Source: Glaciihabitans sp.
GTDB lineage: Bacteria; Actinomycetota; Actinomycetes; Actinomycetales; Microbacteriaceae
Length of the DNA stretch: 64,000 nt
NCBI GenBank assembly: GCA_025464095.1
Contig: JAODMF010000004.1
Location: forward strand, 345,575-409,574
Direction of reading: 5' to 3'
Shown: one piece after another, positions 1-9,874 of the stretch
Layout of the letters: the number at the start of each line of letters is the position of its first letter
Numbering within the stretch: position 1 is the first letter of the stretch
Made by a program: the position numbers and the translations under genes
Notes under the pieces: model-generated
What the model saw: the letters and a program-made list of their open reading frames with translations, nothing else
What the model was told of the DNA's origin: nothing
Databases searched by the model: none

Positions 1-2445
1 TCGCTGCTCACCGGCTTCAGCACCTGGACGCTCACGGAACTGCCGTCCATCGGGCTCCGCTCGATGGTCGTATCCGACGGTCCCATCGGGGTGCGCGGTG
101 TGGACGAGGACGCAACCGCTTCCGCACAGCTGGCCGCGCCTTCGGGAACCGCCGCCACCTGGGATGAAGACGTGCTGTCCGAGCTCGGCTCCCTGATGGC
201 TCGGGAAGCGAAGCGCAAAGGCGTTGACGTGGTCCTGGCGCCCGTGGTCAACCTGCAGCGCACGCCAGTCGGCGGTCGCCACTTCGAATGCTTCTCCGAA
301 GACCCGTTGCTGACCGCCCGCCTCGCCGGGTCCTTCGTCGAAGCACTGCAGGCCAGTGGCATTGGCGCGAGCGTCAAGCACTTCATCGGCAACGAGTCCG
401 AAACGGACCGCACGGATTACACCGCCCGCATCGAAGAGCGCACGCTACGCGAGGTCTACCTGGCCCCCTTCGATCACGTGGTGCGGGATGCCGGTGCATG
501 GACGGTCATGGCCGCCTACAACGCTTTCAGTGACGGCGAAGAGGTTGCGCCATCCACGGAACACCGCGGGCTTCTCACGACGATCCTCAAGGATGAGTGG
601 GGCTTCGACGGTGTGGTCGTGAGTGACTGGCTGGCCAACAAGACAACCGTGCAGTCGGCTCTCGGCGGTCTCGACCTCGAAATGCCCGGCCCGGGCGGCC
701 AGTGGGGCGACGCACTGGTCGAGGCCGTGCGCGACGGTCGGGTTCCCGAAGAGATCATCGACGACAAGGTCGTTCGGATTCTTCGCCTTGCCCAGCGGGT
801 CGGTGCACTGTCCGGCGTTCCCGGCACGGTTGCGCCCCGTGAGCAGCCGGCACGGCAGCAGCAGGCGGATGACCCCGCCGTGCGTGAGGTGCTGCGCCGG
901 GCCGCGGCACTCGGAACGGTCGTGCTCCGCAACGAGGGCCAGTTGCTCCCGCTCGGGCCGGGCGTCGGCAGCATCGCCCTCCTGGGGGCCAATGCGGTGA
1001 AGCCGTTCGTGCAGGGAGGCGGCAGCGCGCACGTCGACGCTCCCTACCTGATCGACCCGCTCGAAGCGCTCCGCACCGAGTTCCCGGATGCCGCAATCAC
1101 CCTCGCACGCGGTGGCGTCACCGAGTTGAATGCGGCTCCCATCGCGGACCACCTGCTGCGCACGCCGACCGGCGAACACGGCGTTTTCGTGCAGTATCTC
1201 GACGAGACGGGTGAGGTCGTCGGCGCTGAAGTGCTCGGTTCTGCTCGCGAACTGTGGATTCGGAACCCGCCGGAGAAGGCGGCCACTGTGCGCTACTCGA
1301 CGGTCGTCGAACTTGCCGAAGGCGGCCTTCACGAAATCGAGGTAGCTCCCGTCGGCGCCCACAGCGTGAGCGTGAACGGCACACCGCTCAGCGCGAGTGA
1401 GGATCGGGTTGGTGCGGAGGTCATCCTCAACTCCTCGTACAGCAACCCCGAGACGGTCGCGCTCGCGATCGATGCCGACGAGACGCCCACCGTTGTGATC
1501 GAAGCCGAGGTGCAGGTGGTCGATGGACTCGCCTTCGGGCGGTTCGCCCGCATCCATTTGCGTCATCGCGCACCGCGGCAGACCAACGAGCAGGAGATAG
1601 CGGAGGCCGTCGAGCTCGCGTCGTCCTCTGACATTGCCATCGTGGTTGTGGGAACGAACCCCGAGACCGAATCCGAGGGCTGGGATCGGGTCGACCTCGC
1701 GCTTCCGGGCGACCAGAACGAGTTGGTGCGCCGCGTTGCCGCAGCGAACCCGCGCACGGTTGTCGTCGTGAACGCGGGTGCGCCCGTGCTGCTGCCCTGG
1801 CTCGAGGACGTTGCCGCGGTGCTGTGGTGGTGGCTGCCCGGCCAGGAGGCCGGCTCGTCGCTGGCAGCAGCACTGTCCGGGGCAATCGAACCATCCGGCC
1901 GACTTCCATGGACGCTCCCCGCGACCGAAGAAGACGTGCCGGTTCCCAACGGACTCCCGCAGGATGGGTTCATCAACTATTCCGAGGGCGTGGATGTCGG
2001 GCACAGGGGCTGGGACCGCCACGACCGCAGCCCGGCACGTCCCTTCGGCTACGGGCTCGGGTACACGACCTGGGACTACCTGGAGATCTCCGCGAGCGGA
2101 ACGCCGACATCCGGCGATTTCGCCCTGGATGTCAGGATCGCCAATACGGGAAGTCGCACGGGTCGCGAAGTCGTGCAGGTGTACCTCGAATCCGACGGCA
2201 CGGATGCCGCGCGCCCGGTGCGCTGGCTCGCCGGGTTCGCCGTGGCACAGGTGGATGCGGGGGAGACCACCACGGTCCGCATTCCCGTTACGCGTCGTTC
2301 CTTTGAAATCTGGCAGTCCGGCTCCGGCTGGGTACTGCCTACCGGCCAGTACCGGCTCTACGCTGGCCGCTCCAGTCGCGATCTGCTCCTCGACGTTGTG
2401 GTTGGCGTCGACACCCCCGCAGATTCCGAGGCGTCTCGCCTGTAG
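1..2445 (+). CDS. Glycoside hydrolase family 3 enzyme (beta-glucosidase-like), 5' end outside window
   Basis: The reading frame is open from the first base, so the start lies upstream; 814 residues are visible. It hydrolyses terminal non-reducing beta-linked sugars if it behaves like its family. The TIM-barrel domain (residues 1 to about 265) shows VSDGPIGVRG, KHFIGNESE (K at about 126) and the nucleophile motif VVSDW, with the Asp codon at 625-627 (residue 209). A second alpha/beta domain follows from about residue 300 and carries an insertion of about 150 residues (roughly 360-520) that resembles a PA14 carbohydrate-binding module. A fibronectin-III-like domain (REVVQVYL at about 725) closes the protein. 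No signal peptide can be judged because the N-terminus is missing. The ABC importer directly downstream suggests that it cleaves imported or cell-associated oligosaccharides. The substrate is not determined by the sequence. Confidence 0.93.
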   Translation, partial: SLLTGFSTWTLTELPSIGLRSMVVSDGPIGVRGVDEDATASAQLAAPSGTAATWDEDVLSELGSLMAREAKRKGVDVVLAPVVNLQRTPVGGRHFECFSEDPLLTARLAGSFVEALQASGIGASVKHFIGNESETDRTDYTARIEERTLREVYLAPFDHVVRDAGAWTVMAAYNAFSDGEEVAPSTEHRGLLTTILKDEWGFDGVVVSDWLANKTTVQSALGGLDLEMPGPGGQWGDALVEAVRDGRVPEEIIDDKVVRILRLAQRVGALSGVPGTVAPREQPARQQQADDPAVREVLRRAAALGTVVLRNEGQLLPLGPGVGSIALLGANAVKPFVQGGGSAHVDAPYLIDPLEALRTEFPDAAITLARGGVTELNAAPIADHLLRTPTGEHGVFVQYLDETGEVVGAEVLGSARELWIRNPPEKAATVRYSTVVELAEGGLHEIEVAPVGAHSVSVNGTPLSASEDRVGAEVILNSSYSNPETVALAIDADETPTVVIEAEVQVVDGLAFGRFARIHLRHRAPRQTNEQEIAEAVELASSSDIAIVVVGTNPETESEGWDRVDLALPGDQNELVRRVAAANPRTVVVVNAGAPVLLPWLEDVAAVLWWWLPGQEAGSSLAAALSGAIEPSGRLPWTLPATEEDVPVPNGLPQDGFINYSEGVDVGHRGWDRHDRSPARPFGYGLGYTTWDYLEISASGTPTSGDFALDVRIANTGSRTGREVVQVYLESDGTDAARPVRWLAGFAVAQVDAGETTTVRIPVTRRSFEIWQSGSGWVLPTGQYRLYAGRSSRDLLLDVVVGVDTPADSEASRL

Positions 2446-2480
2446 TTTCACCCAACCCACCTATGCAAGGAGGCATAAAA

Positions 2481-4142
2481 ATGAAGAATAAGAGGCTACT
2501 CGGCGTCGCTGCCGGAGCCGCTGTGATCGCACTGGCCCTCACGGGCTGTGGAACCAGCAGCAACACTCCGGCCGCATCGACGTCATCTCACGTGCTGACG
2601 ATCGGCATGCCGAACCAACAGCAGACCAACAACTCCAATCCATTCCTGAACACCTCGTCGGCGCGGTCGCTGGGCTACGCGTTCGCCATCTACGAGCCGC
2701 TCGCCCAGGTGAACGACACCCGTCCGGCCAACAAGCCGGTGCCGTGGCTCGCCAGCGCGTTCACCTGGAACACGGACTTCACGCAGCTCGACCTCACCGC
2801 GCGCAAGGGCGTCAAGTGGAGCGACGGCCAGCCGTTCACCGCAGATGACATCGCGTACTCGCTGCAGCTTCGCAAGGACAACGCCGCTCTCAACGCTGAG
2901 GGCCTCGCATATGGCGACATCACCGTTGCCGGCGACGTCGTCACGGTCAAGTTCACGAGCAGCCAGTTCGTCAACCAGCTGAAGGCGCTGCAGCTCTTCA
3001 TCGTTCCGAAGCACATCTGGAGCACGATCAAGGACCCGACGACCGACCTGAACCAGAAGCCCGTCGGCACCGGTCCCTACGTGCTGAAGACATGGACCAA
3101 CCAGGCCATCACTCTCGACGCGAACAAAACGTACTGGGGCGGAAAGCTCGCGGCACCGCAGCTGCGTTACACCTCGTACAGCGGAAACGACACCCTCACC
3201 ACTGCCCTCGCAACGGGCGCCGCACAGTGGGGCTGGACCTTCATCGCCGACTACGAGAACGTCTACATCAAGAAGGATCCGACCAACAACCACGCCTTCT
3301 TCCCTGCTGGCCTCGGCATCGACCACCTCTCCCTGAACACCACGAAGGCGCCATTCAATGACGTTGCGGTGCGCCAGGCGCTCAACCTGGTCGTCGACCG
3401 CCCGAAGGCGAGCAAGGTCGCGGAGTCGGGCATCTTCCCCGAGATCACGAGCGTCACGGGCATCCCGACACCCGCCGGTGATTCCTTCATCGCCCCGGAG
3501 TACAAGGGCAAGAACGTGAGCGTCGACGTGGTGGCTGCCAAGAAGGTTCTGACGGATGCCGGCTACACCTACAACGGCGAGACGCTCAACGACAAGAACG
3601 GCAAGCCGGTCACGTTCACGCTGACCGACCCGACCGGATGGAACGACTACGACACGAGCCTGCAGCTGATCGCCGCAGCGGCGAAGTCGATCGGCATCAC
3701 CGCCAAGGTCTTCACGCCGACCGCTGACGCGTGGACCGCCAACATCCAGAGTGGTGACTTCCAGGCCGCACTGCACTGGACCAACGCGGGTGTGACGCCG
3801 TTCGAGATGTACTCCAACATGTTCGACCCGGCGTTCTACACGCCCATCGGCAAGACCGCTGCATGGAACTTCGGCCGGTACAACAACCCCGAAGCTGCGG
3901 CAGCATTCAAGGCGTACACCGCTGCAACGGATGACGCCGGCCGCGCAACCGCCCTCGCGACGATCCAGAAGATCTTCGTCGAAGACGTGCCGGCCATCGC
4001 GGTTGACGCTCGACCCGCGGGAGCGGAGTACTCGACGAAGTACTTCACCGGCTGGCCGACCGAGCAGGATGCCTACGCGAACCCGCAGCCGACGGTTGCG
4101 AACGTCGCGTGGATCCTGACGAAGCTGAAGCCCGTCAAGTAA
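2481..4142 (+). CDS. ABC transporter substrate-binding lipoprotein, family 5
   Basis: Extracytoplasmic solute-binding protein of the peptide/nickel/oligosaccharide family (SBP_bac_5), 553 residues. The start at 2481 is chosen because a strong Shine-Dalgarno AAGGAGG (2467-2473) lies seven bases before it; an in-frame ATG at 2463 precedes that site. The N-terminus MKNKRLLG, a hydrophobic stretch and the lipobox LTGC (about residues 25-28) predict a lipoprotein anchored to the membrane. The family core is visible in the central [18 protein letters not shown] segment and the TGPYVLKTW segment. It lies 35 bases after the GH3 gene and is followed by a hairpin terminator before the ATPase gene, an arrangement that gives more binding protein than permease. 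Peptides are the textbook ligand, but the GH3 neighbour makes beta-linked oligosaccharides more likely here; that is inference. Confidence 0.93.
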   Translation: MKNKRLLGVAAGAAVIALALTGCGTSSNTPAASTSSHVLTIGMPNQQQTNNSNPFLNTSSARSLGYAFAIYEPLAQVNDTRPANKPVPWLASAFTWNTDFTQLDLTARKGVKWSDGQPFTADDIAYSLQLRKDNAALNAEGLAYGDITVAGDVVTVKFTSSQFVNQLKALQLFIVPKHIWSTIKDPTTDLNQKPVGTGPYVLKTWTNQAITLDANKTYWGGKLAAPQLRYTSYSGNDTLTTALATGAAQWGWTFIADYENVYIKKDPTNNHAFFPAGLGIDHLSLNTTKAPFNDVAVRQALNLVVDRPKASKVAESGIFPEITSVTGIPTPAGDSFIAPEYKGKNVSVDVVAAKKVLTDAGYTYNGETLNDKNGKPVTFTLTDPTGWNDYDTSLQLIAAAAKSIGITAKVFTPTADAWTANIQSGDFQAALHWTNAGVTPFEMYSNMFDPAFYTPIGKTAAWNFGRYNNPEAAAAFKAYTAATDDAGRATALATIQKIFVEDVPAIAVDARPAGAEYSTKYFTGWPTEQDAYANPQPTVANVAWILTKLKPVK

Positions 4143-4151
4143 CACCAGGCA

Positions 4152-4192
4152 GGTGGCCTCGCCGGCCCGAACCGGCGGGGCCACCCCTGTTT
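4152..4192 (+). terminator. Hairpin terminator after the binding-protein gene
   Basis: Arms of 14 bases (4152-4165 and 4172-4185) pair with one G:U, loop CCCGAA, followed by CCTGTTT. It sits between the binding protein and the rest of the importer operon and probably causes partial termination. Confidence 0.75.
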
Positions 4193-4261
4193 GACATCCA
4201 CGATTCACCCGCAGCAGTTTCATAGCTGCAGCAGACCAACGCGGCAGACAATAGGTAGACG

Positions 4262-5335
4262 ATGAGCGACGACGACGTTGTGCTTGAGGCAGTGAACCTC
4301 ACGAAACATTTTCCCATCCGAGGAATCGGCGCGCGGGGTGCCGTGCACGCGGTCGATGAGTTGAACCTGCAGCTGAGGTCGGGCCAGGTGGTCGCACTCG
4401 TCGGTGAGTCCGGCTCGGGCAAGTCAACCGTCGCGCGCCTGCTCGGCCGGCTGTACACCCAGACCAGCGGTGACGTGCTCCTTCACGGCGAGCCGGTCAC
4501 GGCCAAGGGCGGGAACGCCTTCCGCGCCTACTGCCGCCGGGTGCAGATGATCTTCCAGGACCCGTTCGCTTCGTTGAACCCGGTGCACACGGTGCGCTAC
4601 GTGCTGACCCGGTCGCTGCGTATCCACAACCGGGCGTTGCGCGGGCAGAATCTCGAGGACGCGCTGCACGCGCTCCTGGCCCGGGTGCAGCTCACCCCCG
4701 ACCGTTTCATCGACAAGTTTCCCCACGAGCTGTCGGGCGGCCAGCGCCAGCGGGTCGTGATCGCGCGTGCGCTCGCTGCGGACCCCGAGGTGCTGCTGGC
4801 CGACGAGCCGATTTCGATGCTGGATGTCTCCATCCGCGTCGGCATCCTCAACCTGCTCAACGACCTGCGTGGCCGCCTCGGCATCGCGATCCTGTACATC
4901 ACCCATGACATCGCCTCCGCGCGCTACTTCACCGACCGCACGAACGTGATGTACGCGGGGCGCATCGTGGAGTCGGGAGACAGCGAGTCAGTCACCCAGG
5001 CACCCGCGCATCCGTACACCCAGCTGTTGGTCGCGTCGGCGCCTGACCCCGACAATCTCGCCCGTCACCAGCGCACCGGTGCCAATGGCGAGCCGCCGAA
5101 CATGTCGAACCCGCCTGCGGGATGCCGTTTTCATCCGCGGTGCCCGTTCGCCACCGAGATCTGCACGACCACACCAGACCTGCTCACCATCGCCCCCGGG
5201 CGCGAGGTCGCCTGCTGGGGATACGCGGCGGCGGTGCCGGGCGCGCTCGACGGCGTGCCCGAGGGAACGCGGTTGCCTGACCTCGGGGCGGCTGCCGTGC
5301 CGGTGGTCCGAACAGCGACGGAGGCGGCCCGATGA
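4262..5335 (+). CDS. ABC transporter ATP-binding protein, OppF-like
   Basis: Cytoplasmic ATPase of a family-5 importer, 357 residues. The Walker A motif GESGSGKST lies at about residues 48-56, the signature LSGGQRQR at 157-164 and Walker B VLLADEP at 177-183. The C-terminal oligopeptide/dipeptide extension includes a cysteine-containing segment ([14 protein letters not shown], then ACW) typical of OppD/OppF. Its stop overlaps the start of the permease gene by four bases (ATGA at 5332-5335), so the two are translationally coupled. Only a weak Shine-Dalgarno (AGGTAG) precedes the ATG. It would work as a heterodimer with the ATPase at 7366. Confidence 0.95.
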   Translation: MSDDDVVLEAVNLTKHFPIRGIGARGAVHAVDELNLQLRSGQVVALVGESGSGKSTVARLLGRLYTQTSGDVLLHGEPVTAKGGNAFRAYCRRVQMIFQDPFASLNPVHTVRYVLTRSLRIHNRALRGQNLEDALHALLARVQLTPDRFIDKFPHELSGGQRQRVVIARALAADPEVLLADEPISMLDVSIRVGILNLLNDLRGRLGIAILYITHDIASARYFTDRTNVMYAGRIVESGDSESVTQAPAHPYTQLLVASAPDPDNLARHQRTGANGEPPNMSNPPAGCRFHPRCPFATEICTTTPDLLTIAPGREVACWGYAAAVPGALDGVPEGTRLPDLGAAAVPVVRTATEAAR

Positions 5336-6312
5336 GGTTCTTCATTCGCCGTGTCATCTTCTACCTGGTCACCGCATGGGCGGCGGTCACAATCAACTTC
5401 TTCATCCCGCGCGTGATCCCCGGTGACCCCGTGCAGTCGCTGATCAACAAGTTCCAGGGGCAATTGAGCACCAATGCCGTCCACTCGCTGTACGTGCTGT
5501 TCGGGCTCGACAAGAAGGTCAGCCTGTGGGACCAGTACTGGCAGTACTGGGGCGAGATCCTGCACGGCAACCTCGGGTTGTCCTTCGCCTATTTCCCGAC
5601 GCCCGTGGCGGACGTCATCGGCCAGTCCCTGCCATGGACGGTCGGCCTGGTCGGCGTTTCGACCATCATCTCGGTGCTGCTCGGCTCGTTGATCGGCACG
5701 TACATCGGTTGGCGCCGCGGAACGTGGGCGGACAACATCCTGCCGGTCACGACGTTCTTCTCGTCGGTCCCGTACTTCTGGCTCGGCCTCATCATCATCG
5801 CCGCGTTCGCGGTGCTCTGGCCGATCTTCCCGGCGGGCGGTGGCTATGACGGCGGACTACTGCCGGACTTCAGCTGGGACTTCATCGTCTCCGTGCTGCA
5901 GCACGCCCTGTTGCCCGCCATCACCATCGTGCTCTCGTCGATCGCCGGGTGGATCCTGGGAATGCGCAACATGATGGTCACCGTCACCTCCGAGGACTAT
6001 GTGACCGTCGCGCAGGCCAAGGGCCTCTCCGAGCGCCGGGTGATGTTCGGCTACGCCGCGCGCAACGCGATCCTCCCGCAGGTGTCCGGCTTCGCCCTCT
6101 CGCTGGGATTCGTCGTCTCCGGCACCCTGGTGATGGAGATCATCTTCTCCTATCCCGGAATCGGCCTCTCCCTCTTCTCCGCGATCGGCGCGAAGGACTA
6201 CCCCCTGATGCAGGGCATCTTCCTCATCATCACGCTGTCGGTGCTCGTCGCAAACGTCCTCGCCGACATCGTCTACGTGTTCCTCGACCCGCGAACGCGA
6301 CAGGAGTCCTGA
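5332..6312 (+). CDS. ABC transporter permease, OppB/DppB-like
   Basis: Integral membrane subunit, 326 residues, about six membrane segments. The N-terminus ([25 protein letters not shown]) is the usual first helix followed by the conserved IPGDPV segment. The ABC-interaction loop is visible near [26 protein letters not shown] at about residues 222-247, with the EAA-type glycine. It forms the pore with the permease at 6314. The start overlaps the upstream ATPase stop. Confidence 0.95.
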   Translation: MRFFIRRVIFYLVTAWAAVTINFFIPRVIPGDPVQSLINKFQGQLSTNAVHSLYVLFGLDKKVSLWDQYWQYWGEILHGNLGLSFAYFPTPVADVIGQSLPWTVGLVGVSTIISVLLGSLIGTYIGWRRGTWADNILPVTTFFSSVPYFWLGLIIIAAFAVLWPIFPAGGGYDGGLLPDFSWDFIVSVLQHALLPAITIVLSSIAGWILGMRNMMVTVTSEDYVTVAQAKGLSERRVMFGYAARNAILPQVSGFALSLGFVVSGTLVMEIIFSYPGIGLSLFSAIGAKDYPLMQGIFLIITLSVLVANVLADIVYVFLDPRTRQES

Positions 6313-6313
6313 C

Positions 6314-7369
6314 ATGTCGAACATGCCCGCGGATGTCTCAGCCACCGTCGACCTGCCTGTGGTCGACCCGACCGTCACCGTCGAGCTCGGCGGAGTGCGC
6401 GCCAGCCGACGCAGGCGCAAGCCATTCGCCTCGGTGCGCAATGCAAAATCGATCACCGGCCTCGTGATCCTCGGGGTGTTCGCGCTCCTGGCGATCATCG
6501 GGCCGTGGATTGCCCCCTACAGCCCCGACGCGCTCGGTGACGCCATCCTGGTCGCCCCGAACCCGGCGCACTGGCTCGGCACCGACCAGCTGGGGCGCGA
6601 CGTGCTCTCGCAATTGCTGGTCGGCACGCGCGGCGTGATGGTGGTCGGCGTACTGGCGGGGGTGCTTGCCACCGCGCTCGCGGTGCTCGTCGGCGTGACG
6701 GCCGGCTTCGTCGGCGGATGGGGTGACGAGATCCTCTCGGCCCTGTCCAACATCTTCCTGGTTATCCCCGCGCTGCCGCTCATCATCATCGTCGCCGGCG
6801 CGCTGCCGGATGCCGGGAACCTCCTGATCGCCCTCGTGCTGGCGCTGACCGGATGGGCCTGGGGTGCGCGCATCCTGCGGTCGCAGACGCTGTCACTGCG
6901 CGGAAGGGACTTCATCGAGGCATCCAGGGCAAACGGCGAATCGACCTGGCGGATCGTCTGGTTCGAGACGCTGCCGAACCTTACGGCGATCATCGCATCC
7001 AGTTTCATCAGCACGGTGACGTTCGCGGTGCTCTCGCAGACCACGCTGGCGTTTATCGGCGTGACCTCGCTTTCTGACTGGAGCTGGGGCACGGTGCTGT
7101 ACTGGGCGCAGTCGAACCAGGCGCTCGCCCGCGGTGCATGGTGGTGGTTCATCCCGGCGGGGCTGCTGATCGCCTTGCTCGGCATGTCGCTCACCCTCAT
7201 CAACTTCGGCATCGACGAATTCGTCAACCCGCGCCTGCGGCTCGCCGGGCTCAGTCGCCGGGACATGCGCAGGAGCGGCATCGTTCCCCGCATCGGATTC
7301 ACGGCCGTGCTGCGGAACGCCCCACGGGCGCTTGCCCGAACCGACACCTTCCAGGAGACCAAGCGATGA
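6314..7369 (+). CDS. ABC transporter permease, OppC/DppC-like
   Basis: Second membrane subunit of the importer, 351 residues. A cytoplasmic N-terminal tail of about 45 residues precedes the first helix (ITGLVILGVFALLAIIG). Conserved family segments include APYSPDALGD and HWLGTDQLGRDVLSQLL, then the coupling loop FIEASRANGESTWRIVWFE. The C-terminus carries an extra basic tail of about 45 residues after the last helix. The start is one base after the preceding stop, and its own stop overlaps the next ATPase by four bases. Confidence 0.95.
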   Translation: MSNMPADVSATVDLPVVDPTVTVELGGVRASRRRRKPFASVRNAKSITGLVILGVFALLAIIGPWIAPYSPDALGDAILVAPNPAHWLGTDQLGRDVLSQLLVGTRGVMVVGVLAGVLATALAVLVGVTAGFVGGWGDEILSALSNIFLVIPALPLIIIVAGALPDAGNLLIALVLALTGWAWGARILRSQTLSLRGRDFIEASRANGESTWRIVWFETLPNLTAIIASSFISTVTFAVLSQTTLAFIGVTSLSDWSWGTVLYWAQSNQALARGAWWWFIPAGLLIALLGMSLTLINFGIDEFVNPRLRLAGLSRRDMRRSGIVPRIGFTAVLRNAPRALARTDTFQETKR

Positions 7370-8448
7370 CACTCTCTTCAGCACGCGGAAGCGTCCTGGC
7401 GGCGTCGGCCGAAGGTCCGCGTGGTCGGCCGATCCTCGAGATTCGCGACCTGGTGGTCGACTACGGCTACGGGGACGACCGCGCGCACGCGCTTCGAGGC
7501 GTCAACCTCACGCTGCACGAGGGCGAAGTGCTCGGGCTGGCCGGGGAATCCGGGTGCGGCAAGTCGACGCTCGTCTACGCCGCGACCCGACTGCTGGCGC
7601 CTCCCGGCCTGATCAGCGGGGGCGAGGTGCTGTACTACCCCGAGCAGGGCCAGAAGCCGATCGACATCCTGCGCCAGCCCGACGAAGAATTGCGCGCCGC
7701 CCGCTGGCAGGACACTGCGATCGTTTTTCAGGGAGCAATGAACTCGCTGAACCCCGTCTTTCGCATCGGGCGACAGATAACGGATGCGATCGCCGCACAC
7801 CGGCCGGAGTGGTCGCGCGCCCAGCGTGACGACCGCGCCCGCGAGCTGCTGTCGATGGTCGGGATCGCACCCGACCGGGTTTCCTCGTATCCGCACCAGC
7901 TATCCGGTGGCATGCGCCAGAGGGTCATGATTGCGATGGCCCTCGCGCTCGAGCCGCGGGTGCTCATCATGGACGAACCGACCACCGCCCTTGACGTGGT
8001 CATGCAGCGCCAGATCGTCGAGCAGATCGTTGAGCTGCGCGACCGCATGGGGTTCTCGGTCATCTTCATCACGCACGATGTGTCGCTCCTGATCGAGGTC
8101 GCGGACCGCATCGCGATCATGTACGCGGGGGAGATCGTGGAGCACGGGCCCGCGCACCGGATGTACCGGGAGCCGAGGCATCCGTACACCCTGGGGCTGC
8201 TGAACTCGTTTCCGCCGTTGCATGGGCCGCGGCAGGAACTCGTCGGCATCCCCGGGTCGCCGCCCGACCTGCAGGCGCTGCCGACCGGCTGTACTTTTCA
8301 CCCGCGCTGCCCGTTCGCGATGGAAAGGTGCGTCACCGACGTGCCCGTACTCGGGCCGACCGCCATTCCGGGCGAGGCCGCTCGCAGGGTTGCCTGCTGG
8401 CTCAACGAGGACGAGTCGCTGCTGCCCGCCCCGCTGCACCAGACCTGA
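7366..8448 (+). CDS. ABC transporter ATP-binding protein, OppD-like
   Basis: Partner ATPase of the importer, 360 residues. The ATG at 7366 is chosen because it overlaps the permease stop (ATGA) and has AGGAGA (7353-7358) upstream; the frame stays open further upstream without a better start. Walker A GESGCGKST lies at about residues 60-68, the signature LSGGMRQRV at about 179 and Walker B VLIMDEP at about 201. The C-terminal cysteine cluster [12 protein letters not shown] is typical of the oligopeptide class. The operon ends here and a repeat cluster follows within 15 bases. Confidence 0.95.
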   Translation: MTLSSARGSVLAASAEGPRGRPILEIRDLVVDYGYGDDRAHALRGVNLTLHEGEVLGLAGESGCGKSTLVYAATRLLAPPGLISGGEVLYYPEQGQKPIDILRQPDEELRAARWQDTAIVFQGAMNSLNPVFRIGRQITDAIAAHRPEWSRAQRDDRARELLSMVGIAPDRVSSYPHQLSGGMRQRVMIAMALALEPRVLIMDEPTTALDVVMQRQIVEQIVELRDRMGFSVIFITHDVSLLIEVADRIAIMYAGEIVEHGPAHRMYREPRHPYTLGLLNSFPPLHGPRQELVGIPGSPPDLQALPTGCTFHPRCPFAMERCVTDVPVLGPTAIPGEAARRVACWLNEDESLLPAPLHQT

Positions 8449-8460
8449 TCGCGCGGGTGC

Positions 8461-8740
8461 TTTCGGAAATTCAGGGAATTGCATTTCGCCCGGCGGCAGG
8501 TGCCTTCGGAAATTCAGGGTATTGCGCGAGCTCGCGCGGCCACTTCCGCGAGATGCTGCGACCGCGGGCGCATCCCGCACCCAAAGTCCTGAGTTTCCGA
8601 AACTCGCCCGCGAGGGCAGCACTCTCGAAGTCCTGAGTTTCCGAAACTCACCCGCGAGGGCTGCACTCTCGAAGTCCTGAGTTTCCGAAACTCACCCGCG
8701 AGGGCCGCACTCGCGAACTCCTGAATTTCCGAAGGGCGAG
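8461..8740 (+). repeat. Expanded locus of the dispersed 98-bp inverted-arm element, with 44-bp tandem units
   Basis: Two left-arm copies (start 8461 and 8504, 43 bases apart) are followed by right-arm copies ending near 8602, 8646, 8690 and 8733. The right-arm part is a tandem array of a 44-base unit starting at 8584, 8628, 8672 and 8716 (last one partial). Each unit holds CCTGAGTTTCCGAA plus a conserved spacer CCCGCGAGGGC. The basic element is 8504-8602, the same length as elsewhere in the window. The locus fills the oppD-rsmE gap; no coding sequence is seen in it. Confidence 0.85.
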
Positions 8741-8770
8741 TGACCAGCGCGGGGCTGGCATGCTTGGGGA

Positions 8771-9496
8771 GTGGCCAACCTGTACCTGAGCGAAGAGCTG
8801 GGCGAGCCCGCCGTCGGCGAGTCAGCGGCGGTTCTCGGCGCCGAGGCACGTCACGCGGTCACGGTGAACCGCCTCGCGGTGGGCGAGCGAGTGAGCGTCG
8901 GCAACGGTTTCGGCACCATTGCGAGCGGTGTCGTCCGCTCCGCCCTGCCGACCGAGTTCCGGTTCGAGGTGGATGACGTGCGAACCGAGCAGCGCCCGTC
9001 ACCAGCCATCTGGCTGGCCCAGGCTCTCGCCAAGGGCGACAGGGACGAACTCGCGGTGCAGGCCGCCACCGAGTTGGGCGTGGACGGAGTGATCCCGTGG
9101 GCGGCATCCCGCAGCATCTCCCGCTGGGAGGGCGCGAAGGTGCGCAAGGGGCAGGATCGCTGGAGCGCGATCGTGCGCGAGGCGAGCAAGCAGTCCGTGC
9201 GCCCCTGGCTGCCCGAGGTCAGCCCCCTGGTCAGCACCAGGCAGCTGGCCGCTCTCGCGACGGATGCCCAGCTCATCGTTCTCGACCCCCTCGCCGACCG
9301 CGCTCTGACGGAGTTCACTCCCACCAAAGACGTCGTTCTTGTCGTCGGTCCCGAGGGAGGCATCGCCCCTTCGGAGTTCGAACTGCTCTACGCGGCGGGC
9401 GCTGTCGGGGCCCGGCTGGGGAGCACGGTGCTGCGCACGTCAACCGCAGGCCCTGCGGCCATCGCTGTGCTGAGCGCGAAACTCGGGCGCTGGTAG
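8771..9496 (+). CDS. rsmE: 16S rRNA (uracil(1498)-N(3))-methyltransferase RsmE
   Basis: SPOUT-class methyltransferase that modifies U1498 of 16S rRNA using S-adenosylmethionine; 241 residues, the usual length. The start is GTG (MANLYLSEEL), placed six bases after CATGCT, a possible -10 hexamer. The SPOUT knot region is visible as VVLVVGPEGGIAPSEFELLYAAG (about residues 189-211) and LGSTVLRTSTAGPAAIAVL near the C-terminus. It begins the conserved rsmE-hit-phoH-ybeY-era block. In many actinobacteria dnaJ lies upstream; here an importer operon does. Confidence 0.95.
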   Translation: MANLYLSEELGEPAVGESAAVLGAEARHAVTVNRLAVGERVSVGNGFGTIASGVVRSALPTEFRFEVDDVRTEQRPSPAIWLAQALAKGDRDELAVQAATELGVDGVIPWAASRSISRWEGAKVRKGQDRWSAIVREASKQSVRPWLPEVSPLVSTRQLAALATDAQLIVLDPLADRALTEFTPTKDVVLVVGPEGGIAPSEFELLYAAGAVGARLGSTVLRTSTAGPAAIAVLSAKLGRW

Positions 9497-9508
9497 CGAA
9501 GCAACCCT

Positions 9509-9514
9509 TAAGCT
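9509..9514 (+). promoter_or_regulatory. -10 hexamer TAAGCT of a leaderless promoter (hit)
   Basis: TAAGCT lies exactly six bases before the ATG at 9521, so transcription would start at the start codon. No clear -35 is seen. Confidence 0.5.
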
Positions 9515-9520
9515 GAATTC

Positions 9521-9874
9521 ATGTCTTTGTCAGAGCCCACGATCTTCGAGCGCATCGTCGCGCGCGAAATCCCGGCCGACATCGTGTTCGAGAATGACCG
9601 GGTGATCGCGTTCCGCGATATTGCTCCGCAGGCTAGCCTGCACCTGCTCGTCGTCCCCAAGACGGCGAACTACTCGAACGTCGCCGAACTCGCCGCTGGC
9701 GATGCCGCGCTTCTCGCAGAGGTGGTCGACATTGCGAGCAGGCTGGCGTCCGACCACTCCAATGGCCAGTACCGCCTCGTGTTCAACACCGGTGCGGATG
9801 CCGGCCAGACCGTTTTCCATGTCCACGCGCACGTTTTGAGCGGCGCCCTCGAGGAAGGCACCCTTGCCTCCTAG
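9521..9874 (+). CDS. HIT family nucleotide-binding protein (HinT-like)
   Basis: Small histidine-triad hydrolase of 117 residues, likely acting on nucleoside phosphoramidates or related adducts. The catalytic triad HVHAH lies at residues 100-104, followed by V. The N-terminal segment TIFERIVAREIPADIVFE and the DIAPQA segment are typical of HinT/PKCI proteins. It has no Shine-Dalgarno but a TANNNT box six bases before the ATG. Its 3' end overlaps the phoH start by 11 bases. Confidence 0.93.
   Translation: MSLSEPTIFERIVAREIPADIVFENDRVIAFRDIAPQASLHLLVVPKTANYSNVAELAAGDAALLAEVVDIASRLASDHSNGQYRLVFNTGADAGQTVFHVHAHVLSGALEEGTLAS

Noticed and set aside
445..2460. 671-codon open frame on the minus strand opposite the GH3 gene
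   Set aside because: It is an antisense frame in high-GC DNA; the plus frame has clear GH3 motifs and normal third-position GC.
8584..8735. Tandem 44-bp repeats considered as a CRISPR array
   Set aside because: The units are contiguous and nearly identical throughout, without unique spacers of constant length, and no cas genes are near.
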